From positions 1-64,000 of the forward strand of contig NZ_QAOU01000010.1 in NCBI RefSeq assembly GCF_003050965.1: 64,000 nt of DNA, read 5' to 3'. Positions 48,129-57,845 of the stretch are shown here, in pieces. The notes under the pieces are model-generated. The model did not search any database and had not been told where the DNA came from. It saw only the letters and a list, made by a program, of their open reading frames with translations. Both the position numbers and the translations under genes were made by a program. Source of the stretch: Nitrosospira sp. Nsp2 (GTDB lineage: Bacteria; Pseudomonadota; Gammaproteobacteria; Burkholderiales; Nitrosomonadaceae). Each line of letters starts with the position of its first letter. Position 1 is the first letter of the stretch.

Positions 48129-48581
48129 ATGTTTCTCAGTTTCGAGATCCCGTTTTTTATATATTCGCTAAACAGGGGATCTGGCGCGAGTTTACTTGCC
48201 GCTGGTAGATTAGAACGACTTGTAAAAGTAATTTGCGCTTTGACGGTGCTGGGAGGAAACGCTGCAGCAGCCTGGCCTCTTACCCTGGGAAGACCGAAGA
48301 ACGCCGCAATTCCCGCTGTGATAGGTGCAATACCGGGATTTATCTGGAACCAGAATGCCGGGCAAGTGGTGGGATGGTTCGATGGATATATCGAAGATAT
48401 TAATCCCCGCGGCAGATACTTCATGCACGCTTTTATCACTGGCCCTAACGGAGAAGGTATGCGGGATCTCGAAGTAGGGTTGCTTTTCAGGTCAGTAAAT
48501 AAGCCTGGAGGGGAAAGGGGCACGCCTGACGCAATATGGAGGCAGGACTTGCGACAGTGCAACGATGGAAAGCTCATCTGA
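48129..48581 (+). pseudogene. Truncated or decayed HAF-repeat protein
   Basis: The 150-codon frame contains NQNAGQVVGWFDGYIEDINP and HAFITGPNGEGMRDLE. These are two halves of the HAF repeat found six times in the gene at 50633-51763. The N-terminal part and the tail do not resemble repeats, and no sorting tail is present. No ribosome site precedes the ATG. It is probably the remnant of a second HAF gene. Confidence 0.55.
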
Positions 48582-49029
48582 GGAAAGCGACAATGAGCGT
48601 ACCGCCGAGATGGGTATGCTTCTTCGAAGGACCCGGATGAGCAGGTAAAGCGCCTGCCTCCGGGTCACGGGATGATCGCCGTTCGAAAGCGCTCGAATTT
48701 GGCGTAATCCTCGCTTATAGCGCCGCGATCTTCTCTTTTCACTCGCCAGAGGGGCCTCAGCATATCGCCGACCGGCGACCAGCGACCTTCGACTTGTTTT
48801 CCTGCTCGCCGCTGCTGCATTCACCCCAATAATCTTCACCGTCTCGGGTCGTCGACGATCACTCCAACTGCAACGTGTACTACGCATAGTTCAAGGGAAT
48901 CATAGAATGATCGTCGAGTAGGCTATATTAAGTTGCTGAATTAACCGGGACAATCTGTTAGTCGGGAAAATAAAGTCCATGCGCACACCTGCAATAGATA
49001 TTGTTCTTGAATCTTTTTTGGAGCAACAA
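48582..49029. other. Intergenic region, no gene seen
   Basis: These 448 bases contain chance frames only. GGAG at about 49019 serves the next small frame. No repeat or RNA is recognised. Confidence 0.3.
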
Positions 49030-49236
49030 ATGAACATAAAAACAAAATTCCTTATCGCCGCCCTAATCTTTGGTGGATCGATATCCGCGGCATCGGCGTC
49101 AGCTGTAATAACGGACATTACCGCAAGCGGGCCGGGCATGAGATCGTTTTCGGTCCTTGCCAGTTCCACTGTGAAGAAAGATCTTCCGATTAGGAACACT
49201 GCAGACCAAACCCGCGCCGAGCTTATCAATGGCTGA
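49030..49236 (+). CDS. Signal-peptide ORF upstream of and overlapping a deacetylase-like gene
   Basis: This 68-residue product starts MNIKTKFLIAALIFGGSISA with cleavage near ASASA and has GGAG eight bases upstream. It stops at TGA 49234-49236, overlapping the next frame by eight bases (ATGGCTGA). Its mature part has no family of its own. It is best read as the missing N-terminus of the next protein, separated by a single-base frame change, or as a coupled leader. Confidence 0.55.
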   Translation: MNIKTKFLIAALIFGGSISAASASAVITDITASGPGMRSFSVLASSTVKKDLPIRNTADQTRAELING

Positions 49237-50518
49237 CGCATCGCGTGCGGCGTATGGAAACGTTCTCATCGAGCCGCCAGTATCTGGAATCACCGTAACA
49301 ACCGGAACGAATGTCAGCGTCAGCTCATCAGGACAGGGTACGGTAGCGGGCGAGACGCTATGGATGGTTACTGCAACCGGAACCGGAGCGGGGCCGACAA
49401 ATAACTTTGAGATAAATCTCCCAGTGGCAAGTGAGGCATTCTCGGCGAAAGACGTGGCGATCGAGATATACACCCCGAATATTTCCAAAATGGAAAGAAT
49501 GGTAATTTATGTCGGCACTACCGGTTATGCCAAGTTCGCCAGCCACAGTATATCCACCGCCATTGTTCCGACTACGCAAAGTCCGTTCGCGATTAACGGA
49601 CTGACTGCGTACTTCGTGCACGAGATACTGTGGACCAAGAGCGGATTTACTCATCCCCTGGGGGATTTGGATTGCACGCAGTGCAAGCTACGGGTCTATG
49701 TAAGCAACGGCAATACATTGACCATTGGGTTGCGCTCGATCCGCGCCGGCGCGATGCGAAAAAAAGCAAGGCTCGCCATTACGGCAGACGACGGCTACTC
49801 ATCATTTGTGCGAATGGGGATGCCAATACTTCAGGAGTATGGCCTGAAAAGCACGATGAGCATCATCTATATAACAGTTGGAACGCCAGGTTATGCCTCT
49901 CTGAGCCAACTCGGGGCATACGTCGCGGCCGGCAATGAATGCATCCCGCATGGTCCGAACCATCCAACCACACTTGGAACCGGCAACCTGTTTACAGCCT
50001 GGGCAACGAATACTGAGCGGTTGGCGGACGTCATCGCATGCAGGGATTATCTCCTGGAAAATGGCCTTACCTCAGAGTGGGGCGCTAAGTGCTACATCTG
50101 GCCGCAAGGAAAATATGCGGAAACGGTAACGGACTTATCATTCCTGGAACTGATGCTTGATAACGGCTTTAGCGTAGGACGTACCTCAGACGGCCCCAAC
50201 GCAACGTATCACATGCAGAAAAATAACGGCCTCAGTACGAGGAATTTGCAGCTTCTTTGTGGTCCAGTCATCGGGCATACATGGACCAGTTCTGGCACCG
50301 AGGCCGCAAACATAGCAAACATCAGTTCCTACATAAACGACGTGGCGGCAGCTGGCGGTGACGGGACACTAACACTGCATCGGGTTGTCGGCCCGGACGC
50401 GGCGGCGCAACAAACCCAAATATCATCGAATAGGCTTCGTGAGCTGTGCGTTGCAATCAAAGCACAAGTCGACGCCGGCAATCTCGACGTGGTTCTGTAT
50501 AGCGAGTTCGCGCGATAG
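49229..50518 (+). CDS. Polysaccharide-deacetylase-like (NodB-type) protein
   Basis: This 429-residue protein has an N-terminal beta-rich domain (about residues 1-185). A NodB-like domain then begins KKARLAITADDGYSSF, where the Asp-Asp pair is the metal/catalytic Asp site. The usual His-x-x-x-His metal site may be represented by the HGPNHP motif near residue 243. It would deacetylate a surface or extracellular polysaccharide. As read it has no signal peptide; the overlapping upstream frame supplies one if a one-base shift is corrected. The overlap ATGGCTGA could also allow translational coupling. Confidence 0.68.
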   Translation: MADASRAAYGNVLIEPPVSGITVTTGTNVSVSSSGQGTVAGETLWMVTATGTGAGPTNNFEINLPVASEAFSAKDVAIEIYTPNISKMERMVIYVGTTGYAKFASHSISTAIVPTTQSPFAINGLTAYFVHEILWTKSGFTHPLGDLDCTQCKLRVYVSNGNTLTIGLRSIRAGAMRKKARLAITADDGYSSFVRMGMPILQEYGLKSTMSIIYITVGTPGYASLSQLGAYVAAGNECIPHGPNHPTTLGTGNLFTAWATNTERLADVIACRDYLLENGLTSEWGAKCYIWPQGKYAETVTDLSFLELMLDNGFSVGRTSDGPNATYHMQKNNGLSTRNLQLLCGPVIGHTWTSSGTEAANIANISSYINDVAAAGGDGTLTLHRVVGPDAAAQQTQISSNRLRELCVAIKAQVDAGNLDVVLYSEFAR

Positions 50519-50632
50519 ACAGGTTAGTCTTGGGCAACACCCAGAAGTAAAGTTGCTTAGCCTTCCGCAAAAACCGTCTTCTTTTAGTCCATGATCAGCT
50601 GCGGTCAGGATGCATCGCTCGCGATAACGCGA

Positions 50633-51763
50633 TCACAGCAGGGGACGCTGCTCCAAGCTGAAGGCACTCATCTTCTTTCGTCGTACCATAAATCCCATCA
50701 GGCCCAGCCCAGCAAGAAATAGCGCATAGATCTCCGGCTCAGGAACAACCCCCAGGGCAAGCACTTGCCCCGCGTTATTGATGTCTAGGGCCAAAGTTAA
50801 AAAAACGCCCTGGGGCAGGCTAACCATAGCATTTAGGTCCATAATGTTCGAGCCATCAGGACCAGTGATAAAAGCACGGGCATGTTCCCCGGACAGGGAT
50901 GACTCTCCCACGACTTGCCCGGCGTCGTTGATGCCATATGCTCGACTGTAATTACCGCCTAAAGTGCCAAGGTCTCTCATATCCATCCCATTTGCACCGG
51001 TGATAAAAGCATGCAAAGCGCCGCCTGACGTTAGCGACTCTCCCACGACTTGGCCGACATCGTTGATGCCACGGGCAAAGCCGTAGTCGTCACCTAAAGT
51101 CCCAAGATCCCTCATGCCCCCACCACCGGGGTCAGTGATGAAAGGATGCTCATGGCTCCCGGGGAGGGGAGACACGCCGACGGCTTGGCCAGCATTGTTT
51201 ATGCCATACGCTTGGCTGTAACTACCGCCTAAAGTGCCAAGGTCCTTAATACCCTCCCCATTATTGCCAGTGATGAAAGCATGCTGAGCGCGCGCCGATG
51301 TTGACCCCCACCCGACTACCTGCCCCGCGTTATTGATGCCGGTAGCGCCACCAGAGCCCCCCCCCAAATCAGCCAAGTCCCTCATGCCTGCGCCATCGGG
51401 ACCAGTGATGAAGCCGCGGACATCACCTGAAGCTGTCTCAGACCATCCTGTCACTTGCCCCACGTTGTTGATCCCAATTGCTGTACTGCTATTCCCTCCC
51501 AAGGTGCCCAAGTCCCTCATCCCCGCGCCATGGGGGCCAGTAATGAAAGCATGACTATAGCTCCCGGCGAAGGGCGACGCTCCCACCACTTGGCTGGCAT
51601 CGTTGATGCCATTGGCCCCTTCTATCTGGGTTACAACCTTGCTGTTGAGGTCAACCAAAAACGACCGCTCTTGTGCAGCAGCATGAGTTGTAAAACTGAG
51701 CCCGGCGATCAGGATTGCACCGGTGATAAAGTTGCGAAGTTTGGAGCTTTGGATTATTTTCAT
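50633..51763 (-). CDS. PEP-CTERM protein with HAF repeats
   Basis: This 376-residue protein has a signal peptide (first 30 residues, ending THAAA). About six tandem HAF repeats of 45-50 residues follow, with consensus GINNAGQVVG...HAFITGP-G-GMRDLGTLGG. The sorting tail VPEPEIYALFLAGLGLMGFM plus Arg-Arg-Lys-Lys is followed by a further 12 residues. HAF repeats are thought to form extracellular beta-propeller-like folds. Exosortase sorting to the surface is inferred. It converges with the deacetylase gene. A related fragment lies at 48129-48581. Confidence 0.88.
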   Translation of the reverse strand: MKIIQSSKLRNFITGAILIAGLSFTTHAAAQERSFLVDLNSKVVTQIEGANGINDASQVVGASPFAGSYSHAFITGPHGAGMRDLGTLGGNSSTAIGINNVGQVTGWSETASGDVRGFITGPDGAGMRDLADLGGGSGGATGINNAGQVVGWGSTSARAQHAFITGNNGEGIKDLGTLGGSYSQAYGINNAGQAVGVSPLPGSHEHPFITDPGGGGMRDLGTLGDDYGFARGINDVGQVVGESLTSGGALHAFITGANGMDMRDLGTLGGNYSRAYGINDAGQVVGESSLSGEHARAFITGPDGSNIMDLNAMVSLPQGVFLTLALDINNAGQVLALGVVPEPEIYALFLAGLGLMGFMVRRKKMSAFSLEQRPLL

Positions 51764-52226
51764 GATGAAGCCCTATTTGGTTTTCCAAGGGATCGGACTC
51801 GCAAAAAGCACCCGCCATCTTCTAAAGTTAGATGAAGGGTTTGTAAAGTCAAGGCCGGCGAAAGCTGGAAATCGACGGGAACGAACCCTGTTCTTTGCAG
51901 CGAGGATATGCTGGTTCTACGCGTGCACCGAAGTTCATTCAGCTCAACGCATCCTGCGCGGCTCCAACACGACCTTCTGCTGAACATCTATGGGTTCTGA
52001 AACGATTCCCTAATGGCCGATGGGGACATCGCTCCTCCATCTTGAGGACGCGATGCTGCGCCAGGGCGGGGCTGAAGCCTTCGATCATTACCTCTTGCCC
52101 AGAAACCCCGCCAACCATTATGAGTAATCTCGGGGTACCGTTAAAATCGGCAGATGGCGAGAGAACGGCTCTAGCGGAGACTGGAAAACGTGATGAAGGT
52201 TAACCGTAATCGCCGCTTGGCAACGA
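51764..52226. other. Intergenic region, no gene seen
   Basis: These 463 bases separate two minus-strand genes. I see chance frames only and no hairpin with a T tract. Confidence 0.3.
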
Positions 52227-52556
52227 TCAAAACCCCGGTAACGGCTGAATCCCCAGTCCTGGAGGTGTCGGCGCGACAATTGCAGGAGGATTAGTCGCGT
52301 AGGGATTATTGGGGGAGTCGCTAGAATAGCGCGAACCGTATTTACCGTAGGGATTGTTGACGGAATCGGCTGAGTATTCACTCCCGTATCGGCCATACGG
52401 ATTGCTCGTGCTGTTCAGATCATGTGGATTATTGCTTAGGTTACCAAGATATTTTCCCGTCTGACGATCGACGAGAATTGGTGGCCCTGCTAAAGACATT
52501 TCAAATGCCAGGGCAAGAAGTAAGCCGACCAGAAATGAAGTGCCACCCTTGTTCAT
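52227..52556 (-). CDS. Small exported protein with Asn-Pro-Tyr-Gly repeats
   Basis: This 109-residue protein has a signal peptide (ending MSLAG). The mature part carries short tandem units, SNPYGRYGSEYSADSVNNPY and relatives, and ends in a Pro-rich tail. This YLGNL...NPYGRYGS family is common in proteobacteria but has no known role. I chose the second of two adjacent ATGs because GGGAGGA lies at the better distance from it. Confidence 0.7.
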   Translation of the reverse strand: MNKGGTSFLVGLLLALAFEMSLAGPPILVDRQTGKYLGNLSNNPHDLNSTSNPYGRYGSEYSADSVNNPYGKYGSRYSSDSPNNPYATNPPAIVAPTPPGLGIQPLPGF

Positions 52557-52843
52557 CATGCTCCTCCCATTGGTTGTCCTACCACTATCTAAGAGCCCAA
52601 CTCCTTGCATAGAGATCCTACGGACTTTTGGGTGGATAACCAGTGGACCTTGGTACAAGCTCTAAGTGGAGCATAATGGACGATACATGCGCTGTCCGCA
52701 GTGCAGCACCGATTGAGTGTCAACTGTACGAGACTTGCAATGGTTAACTCATTCTGAGAGATGACAGCAGAACGCAAGGCGAGCGTATCTTTAGCTTTCA
52801 AGACCGCCAAAACTGAAACGTAGCGCAGCTTTATTAAGCTCCG

Positions 52844-53341
52844 TTAATGTGCGTGCCGCGAATTTCCGGAGGCTTCCTGATCGTAGGTTGTCAACCTCGC
52901 TCCGGTGGGAGCGATAATGGTTGCGATCAAGCGGGCCGGAATCGTCTTGCTGGGATTTTCCATGTACGAATGGATGCTTCCGGGCGGCTCATTCCAGCTT
53001 TCTCCGGCGCGATACTCGATCACTTCCCCATTGTTGAGCTGAGAGCGGACCGTGCCTTCGAGCACATGCACGAACACGACGCCTGCATGGCGATGGCTGG
53101 TGGTGCTGGCTTGAGGTGTCAGGTACACCATGAAAGCGGTCAGGGTCTGCTTTGGATCGTCCGGCAGGACCTGCGCGGTGACGGGCATGAGCGTGATTCC
53201 CACCGATTTTACATCGTTTGCACCGGAACGCGCTTCGTCTGCCTCCGCTATTCCCGCAACCGACAGTAAACCCGCCGTTATCGATGCTGCAAGCAGCCTG
53301 ACATACAATATGATTTTGGATTTGACCAACTTGAATTTCAT
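52844..53341 (-). CDS. Exported cupin-domain protein
   Basis: This 165-residue protein has a signal peptide or anchor (about residues 12-34, ending GIAEA) and a single cupin domain with the motif HRHAGVVFVHVLEG (metal His pair) and EPPGSIHSY (second cupin motif His). It is probably a periplasmic metal-binding cupin of unknown substrate. GGGGGAGGG precedes the ATG. It is isolated on its strand. Confidence 0.8.
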   Translation of the reverse strand: MKFKLVKSKIILYVRLLAASITAGLLSVAGIAEADEARSGANDVKSVGITLMPVTAQVLPDDPKQTLTAFMVYLTPQASTTSHRHAGVVFVHVLEGTVRSQLNNGEVIEYRAGESWNEPPGSIHSYMENPSKTIPARLIATIIAPTGARLTTYDQEASGNSRHAH

Positions 53342-53659
53342 CGACCCTCCCCCTCGACAGTTTTCATATTAACGAAGCCGCAAGCCAGGCTAAAGCGTCG
53401 CCTCAAGCGTGAATAACTCGGCGGTTAAAGCATTTTTCAGTTTATCATGACTGAAAGAACCTCTGAACAAGACTATAACGCGTATATGCCGGAAAAATAA
53501 TCGATAGAATGGGACAAAGGCGCCAGGAGACAGCCTGGCACGGCTGCTCGATGAAGCGCCCGATAGCCCTAGGTCGGTCCTCGCATAAGCTTCCCTGCTA
53601 GAAAGGGAATCATTTCCGATGAATTCCTTGATCTGCCATCGTCGACCACTATCGAGAGG
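53342..53659. other. Intergenic region, no gene seen
   Basis: These 318 bases lie between the cupin gene start and a decayed gene. No feature can be supported beyond the likely cupin promoter. Confidence 0.3.
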
Positions 53660-54215
53660 CTGTACCCACTACCGGTGTTTCTATGATGGTATGCCTATTA
53701 CTTTTGAAAGCGCGCGCTCTCACTGCTGCAAACCGACTCCAATTTCCGTGAAAAATTAACTCAATGCTTCATTGACAGCGAATACGAAACCTTCCGATGG
53801 GAGACTCCGCCCATTACACGGAATCGACTTGAGCGGCCATTCGAATTCGTTCTGACTAATAGCCGGTCCCTCAAAGGCAAGGGCGGAACCAGAGGTGTTT
53901 GCTTCCTTCTTTGTAGGCATTGATCCACCACCTAGCGTTCTTGCCTTTCCTAACCTGGGCAAGACTGCGATGCTCGTGGTTCCCCGGCAGATTTCCCCCC
54001 TGCTGTGTATTCTCATCTTGCAGCGTTTTTAAGGAATGCGCCACCGGCACAGATTCACGAGCTCTGGCAATGCGTGGCCACAACCGCCAGGCAGAGTCTC
54101 TCGGACCGCCCCCTATGGGTAAGCACGGCGGGAGGGGTGGTGGCATGGTTGCACGTTCGGATCGAAGGCTCGCCGAAGTATTATTCATACGAGCCGTACA
54201 CGGAAGGAGCCAAGA
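53660..54215 (+). pseudogene. DUF6940-like gene with at least three frameshifts
   Basis: Pieces in successive frames give YDGMPITFESA, then SLLQTDSNFREKL and RWETPPITRNRLERPFEFVL, then AEPEVFASFF and AFPNLGKTAMLVVP, then YSHLAAFLRNAPPAQIHELW and WVSTAGGVVAWLHVRIEG, ending in PKYYSYEPY. This is the order and sequence expected for a DUF6940-family protein. The shifts lie near 53710 (GC repeat), near 53870 and in a six-C run at 53995-54000. The function of the family is not known to me. The gene is not expressible as one protein. Confidence 0.7.
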
Positions 54216-54321
54216 CGTTTACGCGGCCGCGTTCTTTGTGGAAAGAGGACGCTGCCCTGAACTCCGACTTTGAAGACCCGATGGTCGAAGACGACTATCC
54301 GGCCATGACTATAAAACCGCG

Positions 54322-54639
54322 ATGTCTGTTGCCAACTTCGAAGAGCGTATCGATATTTGCCCGAATGATCCGCGAGCCTACTACCATATGGGTTGGTGGT
54401 GGCACGCGATGAAACAGTATGCGAAAGCGATGGTGCACTATGATCACGCAATCTCCCTGCAACCCGCGTATTCCGAGGCGCTACGGGACCGCGCCAGTCT
54501 GCAGGCTGCGTGTCCCGATGCGGAGTTCAGGAATGGCACTGCCGCATTGAAGGACGCGCGCATGGTTGACGTCAAGTGTCAGACCCATAGCAAGTCAACT
54601 TTGGGACAGAACATGAAATCTGGCCAAATGCAGTGCTGA
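54322..54639 (+). CDS. Short TPR-like frame, probably a fragment
   Basis: This 105-codon frame has RAYYHMGWWWHAMKQYAKAM and a Sel1/TPR-like run followed by ACPDAEFRNGTAALKDAR, a motif known from TPR proteins. The last 25 residues are unrelated. It may be the remnant of a longer TPR gene. It overlaps the start of the GNAT gene by seven bases. Confidence 0.45.
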   Translation: MSVANFEERIDICPNDPRAYYHMGWWWHAMKQYAKAMVHYDHAISLQPAYSEALRDRASLQAACPDAEFRNGTAALKDARMVDVKCQTHSKSTLGQNMKSGQMQC

Positions 54640-55244
54640 GCCTTCCATCTGAAGCGGTGATCCGACGAGCTCGGGGCTCCGATCATACGACGGTCACGCT
54701 CACCCTTGCGGCAGCATTTGATAAAGATCCCGTCACGAGCTTCTGCGTTCGCGCCGATGCGCGCCACTGGTGGGCCATGCATGTCGCTTTCAAGCGAGCG
54801 CTGGATTTATTTCAACCGTACGATCTGACCTTTGTCGCAAATGATGGGCAGGGCGCCGCTCTCTGGGCTCGTCATGACCAATGGCAACTCACGTTTTGGC
54901 AAGAATGGTGGCTCATCCCACTTTATTTGCGGGTTTGTGGCATCGATCGCTTCATGCGTCTTGATCGCGGATTCGACTCAATGAAATCACACCACCCAAC
55001 TGAGCCACATTATTATCTCTACTTGCTCGGTGTGCATCCCGACCACCAGTTACAAGGCTTGGGATCTGCTCTGCTTTGCACCATGCTCGAGCGGTGTGAT
55101 CGCGAGCACATGCCGGCCTACCTTGAAGCATCCAGCCCCCGGAATATTCCCTTCTACCGGAGGCATGGATTTCAGGTAATTGAGGAATTTACGTTCGGAC
55201 CGGGCGGCCCCCCTCTTGCAGCCATGTGGCGGAGCCCCAGCTGA
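54633..55244 (+). CDS. GNAT family N-acetyltransferase
   Basis: This 203-residue enzyme starts at GTG and overlaps the end of the preceding frame. The acetyl-CoA site is YLLGVHPDHQLQGLGSALL (about residue 127), followed by the typical AYLEASSPRNIPFYRRHGF. The acceptor is unknown. The region between 30 and 110 is Trp- and His-rich and specific to this subfamily. Confidence 0.82.
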   Translation: MLSLPSEAVIRRARGSDHTTVTLTLAAAFDKDPVTSFCVRADARHWWAMHVAFKRALDLFQPYDLTFVANDGQGAALWARHDQWQLTFWQEWWLIPLYLRVCGIDRFMRLDRGFDSMKSHHPTEPHYYLYLLGVHPDHQLQGLGSALLCTMLERCDREHMPAYLEASSPRNIPFYRRHGFQVIEEFTFGPGGPPLAAMWRSPS

Positions 55245-55704
55245 GCGGCTAAGATGCTCACCGGCCTAACCCGTCGCGGCTTGAGCGCGCAACTGAGCAA
55301 TTCTCTCCGCACTCAGTGTTGACTTCCTGTCCTTGTAGACTGTTCTTTTCACTATCGCAATGCCTTCCCGCTGCCCTTATTTATCATGAGAGACCACTCC
55401 ACACAGCCAATCCGCGTTCGGCATCGTAAACATCAACGTAGAGCTAGCGTATTATCATCGAGCTGGCACTCATCACCCAAATGTACCGCATTCTTTGACT
55501 GGTCATGGCTCTTTCCATGAATAACTGTCCGGAAGCGTTTGTAACTGTGCCTATGACCGTCAACTAATAATAGTATTGAGCCTAAATATACATAAACGGG
55601 GCTGGAAAGTGTCAGATAGATTGTAAGGATGGTGTGTACCCTAATTTGACTCCAGGCTCGACGAATTTCATGGCCTGCCGCAAGAAATTGCTTAGTCAGG
55701 TATA
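55245..55704. other. Intergenic region, no gene seen
   Basis: These 460 bases lie between the GNAT stop and the hairpin that ends the next minus-strand gene. I find no supportable feature. Confidence 0.3.
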
Positions 55705-55737
55705 GAAAAGCGCCGGAAATTCCTTCCGACGCTTTTC
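55705..55737 (-). terminator. Terminator of the PEP-CTERM gene at 55847
   Basis: GAAAAGCG and CGGAA pair with TTCCG and CGCTTTTC around a five-base loop, with one mismatch. On the minus strand it lies 110 bases past the stop. The A/T ends of the stem resemble a short T tract. Confidence 0.65.
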
Positions 55738-55846
55738 ATCTTCAAAGCCTAAATCCGAAGCGCGTCCGCCTCGTTTTACCCCGAGGCTCACGCAATATCT
55801 TCCCCCTCTCCGTACCAAATGTGTTGGGAACGGACCTGCCAGTGGG

Positions 55847-56641
55847 TCAGACTGCGCCCATCTTCTTCCGGCGCTGGACGACCGCACCCATGAGCCCCAG
55901 CCCGGCCAAGAGCATTGCATATGACTCGGGCTCGGGCACTGCTACAACAGCCCCATGGGCGGACGCGTTGAAACCGACGCTGAGTGACCCCGTTCCGGCA
56001 TCGCTGGCGACGATACCGAATACCAGATTTCCGGCTCGCGAGGTTGAAGACAAGTCTCCATAACTATCTATGGAGAATGAAGCACTGGAACTGGAGTTTG
56101 AGGACCCCCCGTTTGTAGAACTGTAGAAGTTTGCACTTCCGTTTACGAAGGCAGTATCAGAATAGCAGCAAACAGAAGTGATTCCTGTCAGGCTGATGGT
56201 GTAAGGAACGCTGAAAGTTAACATGCCGGGACCGTCAAAAGAGAATCCCACCGACCGAGTCCCCGAGGAGCTTACGACACTTCCTGTTTCCACAGCACTG
56301 GCCGTTCCGGAAAAGATCTCAGAAGAGGCAAGGCCATTTGCAAGCGAAGCTCCCGCACTAGTATTTGTATGCGCAGTGCTCGTCCAGTCATTTCGCGTGA
56401 CCGAGTGGCTCTCGTTTCCCCCTGCAGAGGTGCTGGAAGAGCTAAGCGAGGTGTTGTAATTGGAAAAAACAACCGTTCGCACCGTAGCGGTAACGCCCGT
56501 AACCGAAAGTTGCAGTTTGCTCCAATCAATCGTGGCGGTGGCAGTAACCGGGGTTAGGTTCTCTACAGCTTGCGCGGCCTGGCTTAACCCTAACCCGATT
56601 GAGCCCAGAGCTACTACCAAACCTTGACTAAACTTATTCAT
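55847..56641 (-). CDS. Ser-rich PEP-CTERM exported protein
   Basis: This 264-residue protein has a signal peptide (ending AAQAV), a long Ser/Thr/Gly-rich, probably beta-rich body, and the sorting tail VPEPESYAMLLAGLGLMGAV followed by Arg-Arg-Lys-Lys. Two adjacent Cys occur in SVCCYS. I chose the ATG two codons in, because GAGGAAG lies about eight bases before it and only two bases before the first ATG. Sorting by an exosortase is inferred. Confidence 0.85.
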   Translation of the reverse strand: MNKFSQGLVVALGSIGLGLSQAAQAVENLTPVTATATIDWSKLQLSVTGVTATVRTVVFSNYNTSLSSSSTSAGGNESHSVTRNDWTSTAHTNTSAGASLANGLASSEIFSGTASAVETGSVVSSSGTRSVGFSFDGPGMLTFSVPYTISLTGITSVCCYSDTAFVNGSANFYSSTNGGSSNSSSSASFSIDSYGDLSSTSRAGNLVFGIVASDAGTGSLSVGFNASAHGAVVAVPEPESYAMLLAGLGLMGAVVQRRKKMGAV

Positions 56642-57401
56642 ATACATCTTCCTCTATTTGTATTGTTGTCTCAGCACATGCTGAGCCGCCACACTAGAGG
56701 ATTATTTGGGGAGAGAACCCAAGTAGAGACGGGGTTTTGCTATGTTGTTTTAGGTAAACAAATAGGAGTCGAAGTCTTATATTTTTTGTTTTTACTTTGA
56801 AGCCGGGGATTAGTCCTTATGCCGGACGTGTCTGTAGCTCGGTCCCGTAAGATCAGATATTCACCAAGGGGTCCCGATGACTTAGGTACCCTCCCCTCTT
56901 ACCTTTCCCAAATTTTGCAAAAAAATTTTTGTGCGATGTTAGGCAGAGGGACTAGGCGATCTGAAGATACGTCGTCAGACATTGCTTCATTCTCGCGGCA
57001 ATAGTCTCCAGGGTAACGCTGGAGTGACGGATACTACTGGACGATTAGTGGGGATTCTTTGCGCAGGAATGCCTCTAGAAAGGGCTCACGGAAGGTTCGG
57101 AGCGCATAAACCAGTGAGGGTATATCCTAGGTAGGGTACGAGTCATTTACGGGCTCTGAGTTGGGCAGTTCCGGTACAGGAATGCCTCAAATCGTGGCGC
57201 TGCATCGTTATCAACGCACGATCTCTTCACGGCAATATCCCAGGTAGGGTGGAAAGATTTTATTGGCTTAATAAAGCCTTCGGGGGTGGGGTTCTGACCG
57301 GGGGGGTTATTTGTCGGCAGGCGGGGGGTGCCGTTTGGGGACCCAACGCCTAGCCTTTCGTAAGTACTCCGAATTCCAATCGGAATTCATGGAGTGCCGC
57401 G
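56642..57401. repeat. Degenerate repeat field, left part
   Basis: No gene is visible in these 760 bases. Two imperfect units of about 85-90 bases lie at about 57068-57155 and 57180-57262. They share AATGCCTC near the start and TATCC(C/T)AGGTAGGGT near the end. The block TTAATAAAGCC...GGGGGTGGGG near 57268-57300 has a counterpart on the other side of the next gene. Confidence 0.6.
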
Positions 57402-57845
57402 TTAGGTACAAAAATTATTTCGCTCGAACTGTACCGTTCCGTTTGCAAAGTGGTAAGTATAGCTGATCGTGCACGTTGTATTTCCTGTGATCAGCGTCGT
57501 TTTGAACTTCTGGCCATACTCAGCCATCACATCCTGCATGTTCAAACCTTGGGTATGATAGCGCAAGGTATCCTGATAAACGATCTTGCCGCTGGGATCG
57601 ATCTCAGTATACGAAGTTGTTCCATTGCCCATGTACGCGGTCCTTCCGGACGGCGTCGTCGTTTCTTGGAAAACCCCTTGGTTTGCATAGCAAATGTTGT
57701 ACCCCTCGTTTTAAAAACAATAGGAATCGTGGAAGGGATAGGCGCGGTCCGCCGCCACTACGCCAGCGTAGAACGCAAATAGCGTCGAGATGAGTAAAGT
57801 GTGCGTCCAGTTGGGTGTTGCCGAATTTTTTATTGAGCGCTTCAT
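57402..57845 (-). pseudogene. Small exported protein interrupted by an in-frame TAA
   Basis: From an ATG at 57845 with AAGGAG well placed upstream, the frame encodes a signal segment (MKRSIKNSATPNWTHTLLIS) and then PFHDSYCF, and meets TAA at 57711-57713. The same frame stays open for another 102 codons (NEGYNICYANQGVFQETTTP ... TYHFANGTVQFERNNFCT). Both halves together would make a 147-residue secreted Cys-containing protein. It is a nonsense mutation, a recoding event or a sequence error. No family is recognised. Confidence 0.6.

Noticed and set aside
53756-54188. Minus-strand frames over the DUF6940 remnant
   Set aside because: They are shadows; the plus strand shows ordered family motifs across frames.
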